From contig NZ_CP016094.1 of the NCBI RefSeq assembly GCF_001746835.1, forward strand, positions 558,001 through 622,000: 64,000 bases of DNA, in the 5' to 3' direction. Positions 43,286 to 54,169 of this stretch are shown piece by piece; positions within the stretch are counted from its first letter, which is position 1; each line of letters starts with the position of its first letter. The translations under genes and the position numbers were made by a program. The notes under the pieces are model-generated. The model made no database searches and had not been told where the DNA came from. It saw only the letters and a program-made list of their open reading frames with translations. The DNA comes from Lacunisphaera limnophila. GTDB taxonomy: Bacteria > Verrucomicrobiota > Verrucomicrobiia > Opitutales > Opitutaceae.

Positions 43286-44608
43286 ATGAGCTCCCTCTTC
43301 CTCGAACTCCTCATCATCTTTGTCCTCCTCCTGGCCAACGGCGTGTTTTCCATGGCCGAGATCGCGATCGTGTCCGCCCGCAAGAACCGCCTCCGCCAGC
43401 TCGCGGACCATGGCGACCCTGCCGCCCTGCGCGCCCTGCAACTGGCCGAGTCCCCCAACACCTTCCTCGCCACCGTCCAGATCGGCATCACCCTGGTCGG
43501 GGTCCTGGCCGCGGCCTTCGGCGGTGCCGCCCTCGGCGATAAACTCGCGGTTCCGCTGGCCCAGATCGCCTGGCTCGCGCCCTACGCGGACCAGCTCGCC
43601 CTCGGCCTCGTCGTCGTGGTGCTGACCTACTTCACCCTGGTCATCGGCGAACTCGTGCCCAAACGCATCGGCCTCGGCCACCCGGAAGGCGTCGCCCGCG
43701 CCCTCGCCGGCCCGATGTATTTTCTCTCCCGCCTCGGCTCGCCCCTCGTGAGTCTGCTCGGCACGTCCACCGACGCCCTGCTCGCCCTCTGCCGCATCAA
43801 GCCCGAACCCGAGGTCAAGGTCACCGAGGAAGACGTCCGCCTGCTCGTCCGCGAGGGCATGCGCGTCGGCGTGTTTCACGCCCAGGAGCCCGCCATGATT
43901 GAAAGCGTCATGGCCTTCGACCGCCTGCCCGTCCACGACCTGATGACCCCTCGCGCCAAGATCATCTGGATCAACGCCCATGATTCCCACGAAACCATCT
44001 GGCATCGCATCGTCGTCAGCGCCCACACGACCTTTCCTGTCTACGAGGACCGGCGCGACAACGTGATCGGCACCGTCACCGTGAAGGCCATCTACGCCAA
44101 CCTCGCCGCCGGGGTCCCGGTCAACGTGCGCGACCTCATCACCCCCGCCCTCGTCGTCCCCGCGTCCCAACCTGTCTCCTCCCTGCTCGAGAAATTCAAG
44201 GCCACCGGCAAACATGTCGCCCTCGTCAGCGACGAGTTCGGAGCCATCGCGGGCCTGGTCACCCTGCACGACATCATGGAGGCCATCGTCGGCGAGCTAC
44301 CCTCGCCGGAGGACCGCCTGAAACCCAAGGCCGTGCGCCGCGACGACGGCTCCTGGCTCGTGGACGGCCTGATCGCGGCCGAAGACTTTGTCCAGGCCGT
44401 GACCGACTTCCCGCTGCCACCCGCCGCCCAGCGTGACTACCAGACCCTCGCCGGTTTCATCGTCAAACACCTCGGCCACGTGCCCGCCGAGGGCGAGACT
44501 TTCCAACTCCACGGCTACACGGTCGAGATCATCGACATGGACGGCCTCCGCGTGGACAAGGTGCTGCTCCTGCCCTTGAGAAATCCGCCGACGCCCGGAC
44601 CGGCCTAG
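43286..44608 (+). CDS. CNNM/HlyC-type transporter protein (DUF21-CBS-CorC_HlyC)
   Basis: 440 aa. The first 150 or so residues are the DUF21 transmembrane region (LLIIFVLLLANGVFSMAEIAIVSARKNRL, FLATVQIGITLVGVLAAAFGGAALGD, VIGELVPKRIGL). Two CBS domains follow (VHDLMTPRAKIIWINAHD, VPASQPVSSLLEKFKATGKHVALVSDEFGAIAGLVTLHDIMEAIVGE), then a CorC/HlyC transporter-associated domain (WLVDGLIAAEDF, YQTLAGFIVKHLGHVPAEGE). These proteins act in Mg2+/divalent ion handling, not haemolysis. Start at 43286. Its TAG stop shares CTAG with the convergent gene. Confidence 0.9.
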   Translation: MSSLFLELLIIFVLLLANGVFSMAEIAIVSARKNRLRQLADHGDPAALRALQLAESPNTFLATVQIGITLVGVLAAAFGGAALGDKLAVPLAQIAWLAPYADQLALGLVVVVLTYFTLVIGELVPKRIGLGHPEGVARALAGPMYFLSRLGSPLVSLLGTSTDALLALCRIKPEPEVKVTEEDVRLLVREGMRVGVFHAQEPAMIESVMAFDRLPVHDLMTPRAKIIWINAHDSHETIWHRIVVSAHTTFPVYEDRRDNVIGTVTVKAIYANLAAGVPVNVRDLITPALVVPASQPVSSLLEKFKATGKHVALVSDEFGAIAGLVTLHDIMEAIVGELPSPEDRLKPKAVRRDDGSWLVDGLIAAEDFVQAVTDFPLPPAAQRDYQTLAGFIVKHLGHVPAEGETFQLHGYTVEIIDMDGLRVDKVLLLPLRNPPTPGPA

Positions 44609-44841
44609 TCGCCCGTCCGCGCAAACCGAGGCACGCGCCGACCGCCGACCTCGACCATCTCGACGAACATCGCCGCCGGTCGCACAAACATCCCGCCGCC
44701 GCCATACAGCGCCTCATAGACCACCATCCACTCGTTGGTCTCCGTGTGCAGGGCCAGCCCCGTCACCCGGTAGGGGTTGTCCTTGTAGTGGCGATAAAGG
44801 CCGGGCCGGGGCTCGGTCGGTTGGGGCGGGGCGTCACGCAT
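44605..44841 (-). CDS. DUF1653 protein
   Basis: A 78-aa protein of the DUF1653 family: RPGLYRHYKDNPYRVTGLALHTETNEWMVVYEALYGG and MFVRPAAMFVEMVE. The start at 44841 is chosen because the family begins about there; an ATG at 44916 is possible. Function unknown. The stop codon lies in the same CTAG as the HlyC stop on the other strand. Confidence 0.85.
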   Translation of the reverse strand: MRDAPPQPTEPRPGLYRHYKDNPYRVTGLALHTETNEWMVVYEALYGGGGMFVRPAAMFVEMVEVGGRRVPRFARTGD

Positions 44842-44892
44842 GCCCCCAAACAGCGCATTCTCCCGGACGTCCGCAAGTCCGGACCCAACCAT

Positions 44893-44930
44893 CCGGGTGG
44901 AGCGACTTGCCCCCAAGGCGCTGGTTCGGG
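44893..44930. repeat. CGCCTTGCCCCCAAGGCG repeat, copy 2
   Basis: CCGGGTGGAGCGACTTGCCC, then CCAAGGCGCTGGTTCGGG. It matches copy 1 at 29457 except for three small changes, and one arm base (A for C) breaks the stem. Confidence 0.6.
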
Positions 44931-45048
44931 CCGTCGAAGGAAACGAGATCCTCCGTCCGCCTCCCCCGCGCGCCCGGCCCCGGTTTGCGTATTAACGCGT
45001 ATGGCGTGTTTCGGCCTGCTCCGCTAGAGTGATGAGTCCGCCCAGCCC

Positions 45049-45162
45049 ATGATCGTCTGCTGCCTCATTCTCGCCCTGCTCTGCCTTATCGTCGGCACCG
45101 ACCAACCGCCGGCGCCCACCGGGCAGCCCGTAGCCGAGGCGAAGCCCGTCCGTCGCCCCTAG
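45049..45162 (+). CDS. Possible 37-aa small membrane peptide
   Basis: ATG at 45049 and TAG at 45160-45162 give a peptide with one hydrophobic stretch, MIVCCLILALLCLIVG, then a Pro/Ala-rich tail ending in PVRRP. No convincing ribosome binding site is visible. The pattern of a hydrophobic block followed by a short basic tail is protein-like, but an open frame of 37 codons can occur by chance in GC-rich DNA. Confidence 0.35.
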   Translation: MIVCCLILALLCLIVGTDQPPAPTGQPVAEAKPVRRP

Positions 45163-45296
45163 GCCGTTCCCGGTCCGCGCCTCGAAAAGCGCCCGCCCCC
45201 CGCCGGCGGAGCGCCGGGTTGCAATCCGCGTTTCGTCAGCTTTGCTCTCCCTCCCCGCTTGCCGCGCCGTAGCCTCGGCGTAGGCGGGTCCTTCCG

Positions 45297-46706
45297 ATGT
45301 CCCTCCCCCCCATCCCCGTCACCGTCCTCACCGGCTTCCTCGGCGCCGGCAAAACCACCCTGCTCAACCGCATCCTCACCGAGCAGCACGGCAAAAAGAT
45401 CGCCGTCATCGAGAACGAGTTCGGCGAGGTCGGCGTGGACAACCAGCTCGTCATTCAGTCCGACGAGGAGATCTTCGAGATGAACAACGGCTGCATCTGC
45501 TGCACCGTCCGCGGCGACCTCCTCCGCATCCTCGGCCGGCTCATGAAGCGCAAGGACCGCCTCGACGCCATTCTCATCGAGACCACCGGCCTGGCCAACC
45601 CCGCCCCCGTCGCCCAGACGTTCTTCACCGATCCGGAGATGAAGGAACAGTTCGCCCTCGACGCCATCGTCACGCTCGTCGACGCCAAGCACATCCTCCT
45701 CCACCTCGACGACTCCCCCGAGGCCATGAAGCAGATCGGCTTCGCCGATGTCATCATCCTCAACAAGACCGACCTCGTCGCCCCCGCCGAGCTCGACGCG
45801 CTGGAAAAACGCCTCCGCTTGGTCAACGCCGTCGCCAAGATCCACCGCACGAAGAACGCCGAACTCCCGATCGACAAGGTGCTCAACGTCGGCGGCTTCA
45901 ACCTCGAGCGTGCCGTCGACGTCGACCCGCAGTTCCTCGAGATGGAATATCCCTTTGAATGGGCCGGTGCCTACGAGCTGCCTGCCGGGGATTACGAATT
46001 GGAAATCGGCCACGCCCACGGGGACCACCACCACGGCCATGATCACGGACACGACCACGATCACGAGTGCGGCCCCGACTGCGGCCACAACCACAACGAA
46101 CTCGATGTGGTGGTCATGCCGCTGAAGAGCCTCGCCGAGAAGGATCTCGCCGCCTGCATCAACGCCACCGTCCTCCTCTTCTCCGACTGGGAGAAGATCG
46201 TCCTCCCCGGCGAGACCATCACCGCCGGCGCCACCCTCCACCGCCTGAAACTCAAGGACGAGCACGGCAAGTTCAAGGTCACCCTCCCCGCCACCGGCCG
46301 CTACCTTCTCTTCACGGGTCACGACGTGCCGACGCACCTGCGGGACGCCACGGGCTCCGTCGTGCGCTACGGCTGGGACAAAACCTTCCGCCACGAGCAT
46401 TCACACGACGAGGCCGTCTCCTCCGTCGGCATCAGCGTCGCGGGCGAGCTCGACGGCAAGAAACTCAACGAGTGGATCAGCGAGCTCCTCAAGACCAAGG
46501 GCGGCGACATCTTCCGCATGAAGGGCGTGCTCGTCGTCAAGGGCACGAAGAAGCGCCTCGTCTTCCAGGGCGTACACATGCTCTTCGACGCCAAGTTCGA
46601 CCGCGAGTGGAAGGACGGCGAGAACCGCACCAACACCCTCGTCTTCATCGGCAAGAACCTCGACCGCGCCGCCCTCACCGAGGGTTTCAAAGCCTGCCTG
46701 GCCTGA
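45297..46706 (+). CDS. COG0523/CobW-type G3E GTPase metallochaperone with His-rich insert
   Basis: 469 aa. Walker [17 protein letters not shown], the COG0523 metal motif GCICCTV (Cys66, Cys68, Cys69), [11 protein letters not shown] and NKTDLV. A His-rich tract ([29 protein letters not shown], in blocks) follows the G domain at about residues 239-268. The C-terminal CobW_C region is present ([30 protein letters not shown]). Between them, residues about 280-380 form an extra domain. It probably delivers a divalent metal such as zinc to a client. The first tandem-repeat unit overlaps its stop codon. Confidence 0.88.
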   Translation: MSLPPIPVTVLTGFLGAGKTTLLNRILTEQHGKKIAVIENEFGEVGVDNQLVIQSDEEIFEMNNGCICCTVRGDLLRILGRLMKRKDRLDAILIETTGLANPAPVAQTFFTDPEMKEQFALDAIVTLVDAKHILLHLDDSPEAMKQIGFADVIILNKTDLVAPAELDALEKRLRLVNAVAKIHRTKNAELPIDKVLNVGGFNLERAVDVDPQFLEMEYPFEWAGAYELPAGDYELEIGHAHGDHHHGHDHGHDHDHECGPDCGHNHNELDVVVMPLKSLAEKDLAACINATVLLFSDWEKIVLPGETITAGATLHRLKLKDEHGKFKVTLPATGRYLLFTGHDVPTHLRDATGSVVRYGWDKTFRHEHSHDEAVSSVGISVAGELDGKKLNEWISELLKTKGGDIFRMKGVLVVKGTKKRLVFQGVHMLFDAKFDREWKDGENRTNTLVFIGKNLDRAALTEGFKACLA

Positions 46707-46808
46707 GCCTGTCGATGGCCCTGACCTGAGCCCGTCAAAGGTTCTAGCCTGAGCTCGTCGATGGTCCTGACCTGAGCCTGTCGAAAGTCCTGGCCTGAGC
46801 TGATCAGG
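46702..46808 (+). repeat. 23-bp tandem repeat, about 4.6 copies
   Basis: Copies start at 46702, 46725, 46748, 46771 and 46794 with exact 23-base period. The first unit overlaps the stop codon of the GTPase. Consensus CCTGAGCCTGTCGAtGGtCC, then TGA. Each unit contains the GAGCCTGTCGA word also common in other genomes' extragenic repeats. Confidence 0.8.
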
Positions 46809-46923
46809 TGGAACCTGCCCTTCACTCAGCCCGCCCCCTCGGCTTTGTTTTGACCAGTCGCACCGGCGCATGCAGCCTGACCGGCGTTCTTCGTCGTCGG
46901 CCCCTTTCGTTTCACCCCACCCC

Positions 46924-47886
46924 ATGAACCGCCGCACCTTCGTCTCCTCCGCCCTCGCCGCCACCGGCGCCGCACTCTTGGCCGGCTCCTCGCGCCTCGC
47001 CGCCCAGGCCTTCGCGCCCAAGGGTAATCCCCGCTTCCGCCTCGGCTACGGCCCGCACCCGGGCATGTTCTCGACCTCCGCCCCCGGCGGCGTCCTCGAC
47101 GAGATCAAGTTCGCCGCCGACCAGGGCTTCACTGCCTGGGAGGACAACGGCATCTCCGGCCGCCCCGCCGCCGAACAGGAGGCGATCGGCTCCCTGCTGC
47201 GCGACCGCCAGATGCAGATGGGCGTGTTCGTAGCCCATGCGAGTTTCGACGAACCAACCTTCGCCGTGGCCAAGCCGGCCTACCGCGAACAGGTCCTCGC
47301 CAGCATCCGGAACGCCGTCGAGGTCGCCGGCCGCTGCGGCGCGAAATGGTTCACCGTCGTGCCCGGCTCCGTCGACCAACAATCGGACAAGACCGAACGC
47401 TGGAACCGCTACGGCGGCCCCCGCCTCGCCGAGGGTTACCAGACGGCCAATGTCATCGCCCTGCTGCGCGAGTGTTCCGCCCTCCTCGAACCCCACGGGC
47501 TCATCATGGTCCTCGAGCCGCTCAACTGGTATCGCGACCACGGCGGGGTCTTCCTCCAGAAATCCGACCAGGCCTACGCGCTCTGCAAGGCCGTCAACAG
47601 CCCGTCGTGCAAGATCCTCTTCGATATCTACCACCAGCAGATCACCGAGGGAAACCTGATTCCCAACATCGACCGCTGCTGGGACGAGATCGCCTACTTC
47701 CAGGCCGGCGACAACCCCGGCCGCAAGGAACCCGGCACTGGCGAGATCAATTACCGCAACGTTTTCCGTCACCTCCACCGCCGGGGCTTCACCGGCGTCG
47801 TCGGCATGGAACACGGCAACTCCCTCCCCGGCGCCGACGGCGAGACCGCTGTCATCCGCGCCTATCGCGACGCGGATGCATTCTGA
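46924..47886 (+). CDS. Tat-exported hydroxypyruvate isomerase-like TIM barrel
   Basis: A 320-aa AP-endonuclease-2-family barrel, similar to hydroxypyruvate isomerase. The N-terminus is a twin-arginine signal (MNRRTFVSSALAATGAALLAGSSRL). Metal ligands are suggested by VLEPLNWY (Glu), FDIYHQQITEG (Asp/His), FQAGDNPGRKEPG and VGMEHGNS (Glu/His). Start at 46924. Unusual in being periplasmic, but this is common in Planctomycetes and Verrucomicrobia. The substrate is unknown. Confidence 0.85.
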   Translation: MNRRTFVSSALAATGAALLAGSSRLAAQAFAPKGNPRFRLGYGPHPGMFSTSAPGGVLDEIKFAADQGFTAWEDNGISGRPAAEQEAIGSLLRDRQMQMGVFVAHASFDEPTFAVAKPAYREQVLASIRNAVEVAGRCGAKWFTVVPGSVDQQSDKTERWNRYGGPRLAEGYQTANVIALLRECSALLEPHGLIMVLEPLNWYRDHGGVFLQKSDQAYALCKAVNSPSCKILFDIYHQQITEGNLIPNIDRCWDEIAYFQAGDNPGRKEPGTGEINYRNVFRHLHRRGFTGVVGMEHGNSLPGADGETAVIRAYRDADAF

Positions 47887-47910
47887 CGCCCGCCCAGCGG
47901 GCGAGCAGTT

Positions 47911-47987
47911 GGTAGTTGGTAATCAGTAATTGGGCCCAAGGCAGAGAGACCCCGGCCTCTCCTCCTAAATACCAATTACTAACTACC
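47911..47987. repeat. Inverted TAGTTGGTAATTGG word repeat
   Basis: GGTAGTTGGTAATCAGTAAT then TGG at 47911-47933, with the inverted words CCAATTACTAACTACC at 47972-47987. AT-rich against a GC-rich genome. It lies between convergent genes. Confidence 0.6.
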
Positions 47988-47996
47988 GGGTACTCC

Positions 47997-50708
47997 TCAA
48001 AGTCCTTTGAGGTATGCCACCACGTCCGCCACCCCCTGGGCGTCCAGCCCGAGCTGCTCGCCGTTGAGCATCAGCGAGCGGTTCAGGCGCTGCTTCCTCT
48101 CCACGCGGTCGGCCGGGATCAGTTGCGTGACCCCACCCATGCTCATGACCACGAGCGGATCGCTGTCGGACACCACCATGCCCTGCACCACCTTGCCGTC
48201 CTTGAGGGTCACCGCCGTACCCTCGTAACCATGGGCGATGTCACCCGACGGGTTCACGATGGCGCCGATCACGACCTCGGTCGTCTGGAACTTGGCGAAC
48301 GACGTGATATTCGGACCGTAATCCACGCCTTGCTCGCCGATACGGTGACACAGGTAACAGGCCACCACCCGGGCCGCCCCGCGCGACGCATCGCCGACCA
48401 GCGCCGCGATCTCTGCCACCGACGGCAATTGGCTCGGCTCGGGCACGGGCACGACACTCTCGGTGACCACCACCGTCGCCGGATCATACAGACCGCGGGC
48501 CTTCAGCTCCGCGTCGAGACCGTGGCCGGCCCAACGCGTGTTCTTGTAATTCAGCAGCCACCAGAATGCCTGTCGCTGCACGAGCCCGTCACCCTTCTGG
48601 GCGAGATCCACCAGGGCCATGGCCGCTTCCTTCGATGACATGAAACCCAGCGCCGTGACGGCCGCGAGGCGGTCCTTCTCCATCAGGGAGGCTGCCGCCG
48701 CCCGCGCGGCAAACTGCGGCGCGGCCGCCGCCGGTGTGAGCCGCCAGAGCAATCCCGTGTAGGCCGGCGTCCATTGGAGCGGGTCGACGCCCGCGTGCGC
48801 GGCCAGCATCGCGGCGGCGATTTCCGTTACCTTGCCGGTGCAGCCGATGCCCCACGCTTCAAGATAGGTGCGGTCGGAGCCATCGTAACCCTTGGCCAGC
48901 GCCAGCAGGATGTCCCGGGCGGCGGCCAGCGGCACGTCACGCATCGCCACGGCCACCTCGCGGCGAACCACCGGTGAAGGATCCGCGGCCAGCGTCGCGG
49001 CGTGCACCAAGACCCGGTGATCCTGACGGCGCAGCGCCCGGAACGCCGTCAGCCGGGTCGCCGCATCGGCGTGGCCCAGCAATGCCTCGACCTGCGCGAG
49101 GCCGTCGGCCCCGAGCTCGGCCAGCAGCCAGATGGCGCGGGCCCGGATATAGGGATTGGTCTCCTGCAGCAATGAGGCCACCGGCCCGATGGCCGCGGCC
49201 CCCTGCGCCTTCAGGGCGTTGAAGCCAAGCGCGCGCACGTTCACCGCCGGGCTGCGCAGCGCCGTGAGCTGCCCCGCCGTCGTGGCGAGGTCGAACGTCG
49301 GCACGACGGATTTGAAACCCTTCGGCGCCACGCGGTAGATCGCCCCGGCGGTCAGGTTGTCGAAATCCTGGTGCCCGCCCACGCGCGGGTCGAACCAGTC
49401 GGCAATGTAAACGGCCCCGTCCGGCCCGACCATCACATCCGACGGACGGAAGAAGGTGTTGATCTCGCTGCTGGTCTTGCCCCGCAGGGCATCGGTGCCG
49501 GCCAGATCCTGCCCGGGATTGCTCGTGGCGAAATGCATGCGCTCCAGCTTGAAGCCCGCGCCGGCCGCCTGCGGCTTGTAACCGAAGATCGTGTTGCGCG
49601 CCGCCTCGGCGCTCAGGAGCAGGCCGCGCCACTCGGGCCCGAACGCATCACCCTCGTAGAACGCGATGCCGGTCGGCGCCCCCGCGCCATAGACATCGCC
49701 CGAGGGCATCACGCCCGGGTCTTCCTGGCGCCACTCCGCGGTCGGAATGTCCTGGCCCGGCCGGCGGTCGGCATTCCACATGCGCTTGCCGTCCTTGGAG
49801 AAGAATCCGGCGTTGCCGTACTCGAGCACAAAGGAGGTGCGGCTCGCCGGCGGGTCGTCGTTGTCATTCTGAAACACGTCGCCATAGGAGGTGACGGTCT
49901 GCTCGTAGCTGTTGCGGTAATTGTAGCCGATGATCTCGGTGCCCGTGGCGTCCGGCTTCATGCGGACGGTAAAGCCGCCGACATAGACGTGACCGTCGTC
50001 GCTCTTGGCGCCGGCGAGCTGGGTGGGCTTCCAGCTGTAGATCTGCGGCGCGGCCTTGCCCCAGGTGGGCTCGTAGGAACTGCCGACGCGGAAGGTCTTG
50101 CCCGCGCGGTCGGTGAAATGCGCGCTGTTGTTGCCCTGCGAAAAATACCAGCGGCCGTCCGGACCGACCGTCACGGAGTGGAGCGAGTGGTCGTGGTTGC
50201 GGCCGTTGAAGCCGGTGAGCAGCACCTCGCGCTTGTCGATGGCGGCATCCCAGCGCGCATTGCGGTCCACGTCGGTGTAGACGATCAGGTCGGGGGCGTT
50301 GGAGACAATGATGCGGTTGTCGATCACCGCGATGCCCAACGGGGCGCCGAGCGCCGGCTCCTGGATGAACACATGGCTGGAGTCGGCCGTGCCGTCGCCG
50401 TCGGTGTCCTCCAGCACCACGATGCGGTCGCCGGCCTTGTCCCGGTCGTCGTGACTGCGGTAGTTCACGCCCTCGGTCACCCAGATGCGGCCCCGGTAGT
50501 CCACGTCCATGTTCGTCGGGTTCCGCAGCTGCGGCGCCTGGGCCCACAGCGTGATTTCAAACCCCTCCGGCACCGCGAACCCCGCGACCGGCACGAGCGC
50601 GGGCGCCGGCGGGGTCTCGGCGCCGGGCGCCACCGCTTGGGCGCAAAGCGCAACGGGCAGCAACGAAAACAGGATCAGGGCAACAAGCGGACGCGTGGAC
50701 AGGGGCAT
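47997..50708 (-). CDS. PVC-type heme-binding dehydrogenase-like protein (CxxCH)
   Basis: A 903-aa exported protein of the Planctomycetes/Verrucomicrobia type. Signal peptide in residues 1-22. The N-terminal beta-propeller has GFEITLWAQAPQLRNPTNMDVDYRGRIWVTEGVNYR, NDHSLHS-like NHDHSLHSVTVGPDGRWYFSQGN, and DVMVGPDGAVYIADWFDPRVGGH. A HEAT/armadillo-like region follows (residues 520-680). The C-terminus is a c-type heme domain with CYLCH near residue 784. It is thought to oxidise sugars in the periplasm and pass electrons to heme. Start at 50708 (MPLSTRPL). Single gene. Confidence 0.9.
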   Translation of the reverse strand: MPLSTRPLVALILFSLLPVALCAQAVAPGAETPPAPALVPVAGFAVPEGFEITLWAQAPQLRNPTNMDVDYRGRIWVTEGVNYRSHDDRDKAGDRIVVLEDTDGDGTADSSHVFIQEPALGAPLGIAVIDNRIIVSNAPDLIVYTDVDRNARWDAAIDKREVLLTGFNGRNHDHSLHSVTVGPDGRWYFSQGNNSAHFTDRAGKTFRVGSSYEPTWGKAAPQIYSWKPTQLAGAKSDDGHVYVGGFTVRMKPDATGTEIIGYNYRNSYEQTVTSYGDVFQNDNDDPPASRTSFVLEYGNAGFFSKDGKRMWNADRRPGQDIPTAEWRQEDPGVMPSGDVYGAGAPTGIAFYEGDAFGPEWRGLLLSAEAARNTIFGYKPQAAGAGFKLERMHFATSNPGQDLAGTDALRGKTSSEINTFFRPSDVMVGPDGAVYIADWFDPRVGGHQDFDNLTAGAIYRVAPKGFKSVVPTFDLATTAGQLTALRSPAVNVRALGFNALKAQGAAAIGPVASLLQETNPYIRARAIWLLAELGADGLAQVEALLGHADAATRLTAFRALRRQDHRVLVHAATLAADPSPVVRREVAVAMRDVPLAAARDILLALAKGYDGSDRTYLEAWGIGCTGKVTEIAAAMLAAHAGVDPLQWTPAYTGLLWRLTPAAAAPQFAARAAAASLMEKDRLAAVTALGFMSSKEAAMALVDLAQKGDGLVQRQAFWWLLNYKNTRWAGHGLDAELKARGLYDPATVVVTESVVPVPEPSQLPSVAEIAALVGDASRGAARVVACYLCHRIGEQGVDYGPNITSFAKFQTTEVVIGAIVNPSGDIAHGYEGTAVTLKDGKVVQGMVVSDSDPLVVMSMGGVTQLIPADRVERKQRLNRSLMLNGEQLGLDAQGVADVVAYLKGL

Positions 50709-50881
50709 GACGCAGGGGGATCGGGGTTGTCGGGCGGACAGAACCAAACCAGCAAAGTGTCGCCCCCGGTCGAGGCAAGGCCGGCGTTGTGCAAATACCA
50801 CCATCGTAATGGACATTCTTGGCCCGCCGCCGGGATTTTCTGCTCTACTCACTCCCCGCTACCCGCTACTCGCTACAGGGT

Positions 50882-51940
50882 ATGAATTTTGCCAAGCACT
50901 GGGCCGCGACTCTCGACGACTACGCCATCGACCTCGCCTGGTCCCCCGACGGCACGCTCCTGGCCGCCGCCTCCGCCGCCGGCGGCATCACCCTCTTTGA
51001 CGCCGCCACCGGCGCCGTGCGACACCAGCTCCCTGGCCACGCCGATGGCGCTAACTGCCTCGCCTGGTCACCCGCCCCAGCCCCCACCTCCCTGCTCGCC
51101 ACCGGCGGCCAGGACGGCTGCGTGCGCTTCTGGGACGCACTCACCGGCCGCCAGACCGCCGAGGTGAAAATCGGCCCCGCCTGGGTCGAACACCTGTGCT
51201 GGTTCCCTGTGGGCAGCCCGCTCGCGGGCGCTGCATCGGACGCGGGCCAGCCCGCGTCCGCCCCCCGCCTCTTCGCCGCCGCCGGCAAAAAACTTGTCGC
51301 CCTCCATCCGGACGGCTCCAGCGCCCACGCCTTCCCCGACGCGCCGAAGACCATCTCCGCCCTGTCGGTCTCTCCGTCCTCCGTCCTCGCCGCCGCCTAC
51401 TTCGGCGGGGTCTGCACCTGGGACGCGACCACGTTCACCGCCTGCAAGGAATTCCCTTACGGCAACGCCATCTACGCGCTCACCTGGTCGCCCGACAGCC
51501 GCTGGCTCGTCGCCGGCTGCCACGACAACGCCGTCCACCTCTGGGCCCCGGCCGAAGCCGACCTCGAGTTGCACATGAGCGGCTATGAGACCCGCCTCAA
51601 GGAACTCTCCTTCAGCCACGATTCGAAGTGGCTCGCCACCGGCGGCGGCCGCGACGCCTGCGTCTGGGATTGCGCCGGCGCCGGCCCCGAAGGCCGCGAG
51701 CCGCTGCTCCTGCCCCATGACGCCCGCGTCTGCGCCGTGGCCTTTCAACACGCCCATAGCCTCCTCGCCACCGGCTCGGCCAACGGCCAGTTCACCCTCT
51801 GGATGCCCTCGCGCAAGAACCCGCTGGTCGCCGAGGTGACCATGCCTTCCTCCGCGACGAAATTCGCCTGGCGCGCCGACGACGCCGGCCTCGCCGTCGG
51901 CACGGAGAAAGGCCAGGTCTTCGTGTTCAAGACCACCTGA
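50882..51940 (+). CDS. WD40 repeat protein
   Basis: A 352-aa cytoplasmic beta-propeller with about seven WD40 blades. Clear repeats: AIDLAWSPDGTLLAAAS, CLAWSPAPAPTSLLATGGQDGCVRFWD, ALTWSPDSRWLVAGCHDNAVHLWA, ELSFSHDSKWLATGGGRDACVWD, AVAFQHAHSLLATGSANGQFTLWM. No signal peptide. It probably acts as a scaffold, with no enzymatic motifs visible. Start at 50882. It begins directly after a repetitive stretch (CCGCTACCCGCTACTCGCTAC). Confidence 0.88.
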   Translation: MNFAKHWAATLDDYAIDLAWSPDGTLLAAASAAGGITLFDAATGAVRHQLPGHADGANCLAWSPAPAPTSLLATGGQDGCVRFWDALTGRQTAEVKIGPAWVEHLCWFPVGSPLAGAASDAGQPASAPRLFAAAGKKLVALHPDGSSAHAFPDAPKTISALSVSPSSVLAAAYFGGVCTWDATTFTACKEFPYGNAIYALTWSPDSRWLVAGCHDNAVHLWAPAEADLELHMSGYETRLKELSFSHDSKWLATGGGRDACVWDCAGAGPEGREPLLLPHDARVCAVAFQHAHSLLATGSANGQFTLWMPSRKNPLVAEVTMPSSATKFAWRADDAGLAVGTEKGQVFVFKTT

Positions 51941-52145
51941 GCCACGCCCTCCGATAAAAGCTCGCTCCGAACCCGCAGCGCGGAGCTATTCCAGCTTGCA
52001 CGGCCACCCCTGCCTGTCAGTGGTTGGGCGGGCCAGTCGCCAGTATTAATCACCCTGCGATCATGTCTTCACGTCTCTCCGCCCGACCGGCCGACGACCA
52101 CCGCCGGCGCCTCCCCGCGCCGCCCACATCGACGCTGTTTTCCCT

Positions 52146-54104
<1,959 letters not shown>

Positions 54105-54169
54105 GGTCCGGCCGGCACGGCCAATGCTGGATTGCACCGGTAAGCCCGCCCGGCTTTACCCGACTGCGC

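Noticed and set aside
40733-44269. 1178-codon open frame on the minus strand
   Set aside because: It lies antisense to pyk, DUF5916 and HlyC genes with clear motifs and has the Glu/Gly/Val-rich composition that GC-rich antisense frames produce.
46702-46808. CRISPR-like array
   Set aside because: The period is an exact 23 bases with no unique spacers, so it is a tandem repeat. No cas genes are near.
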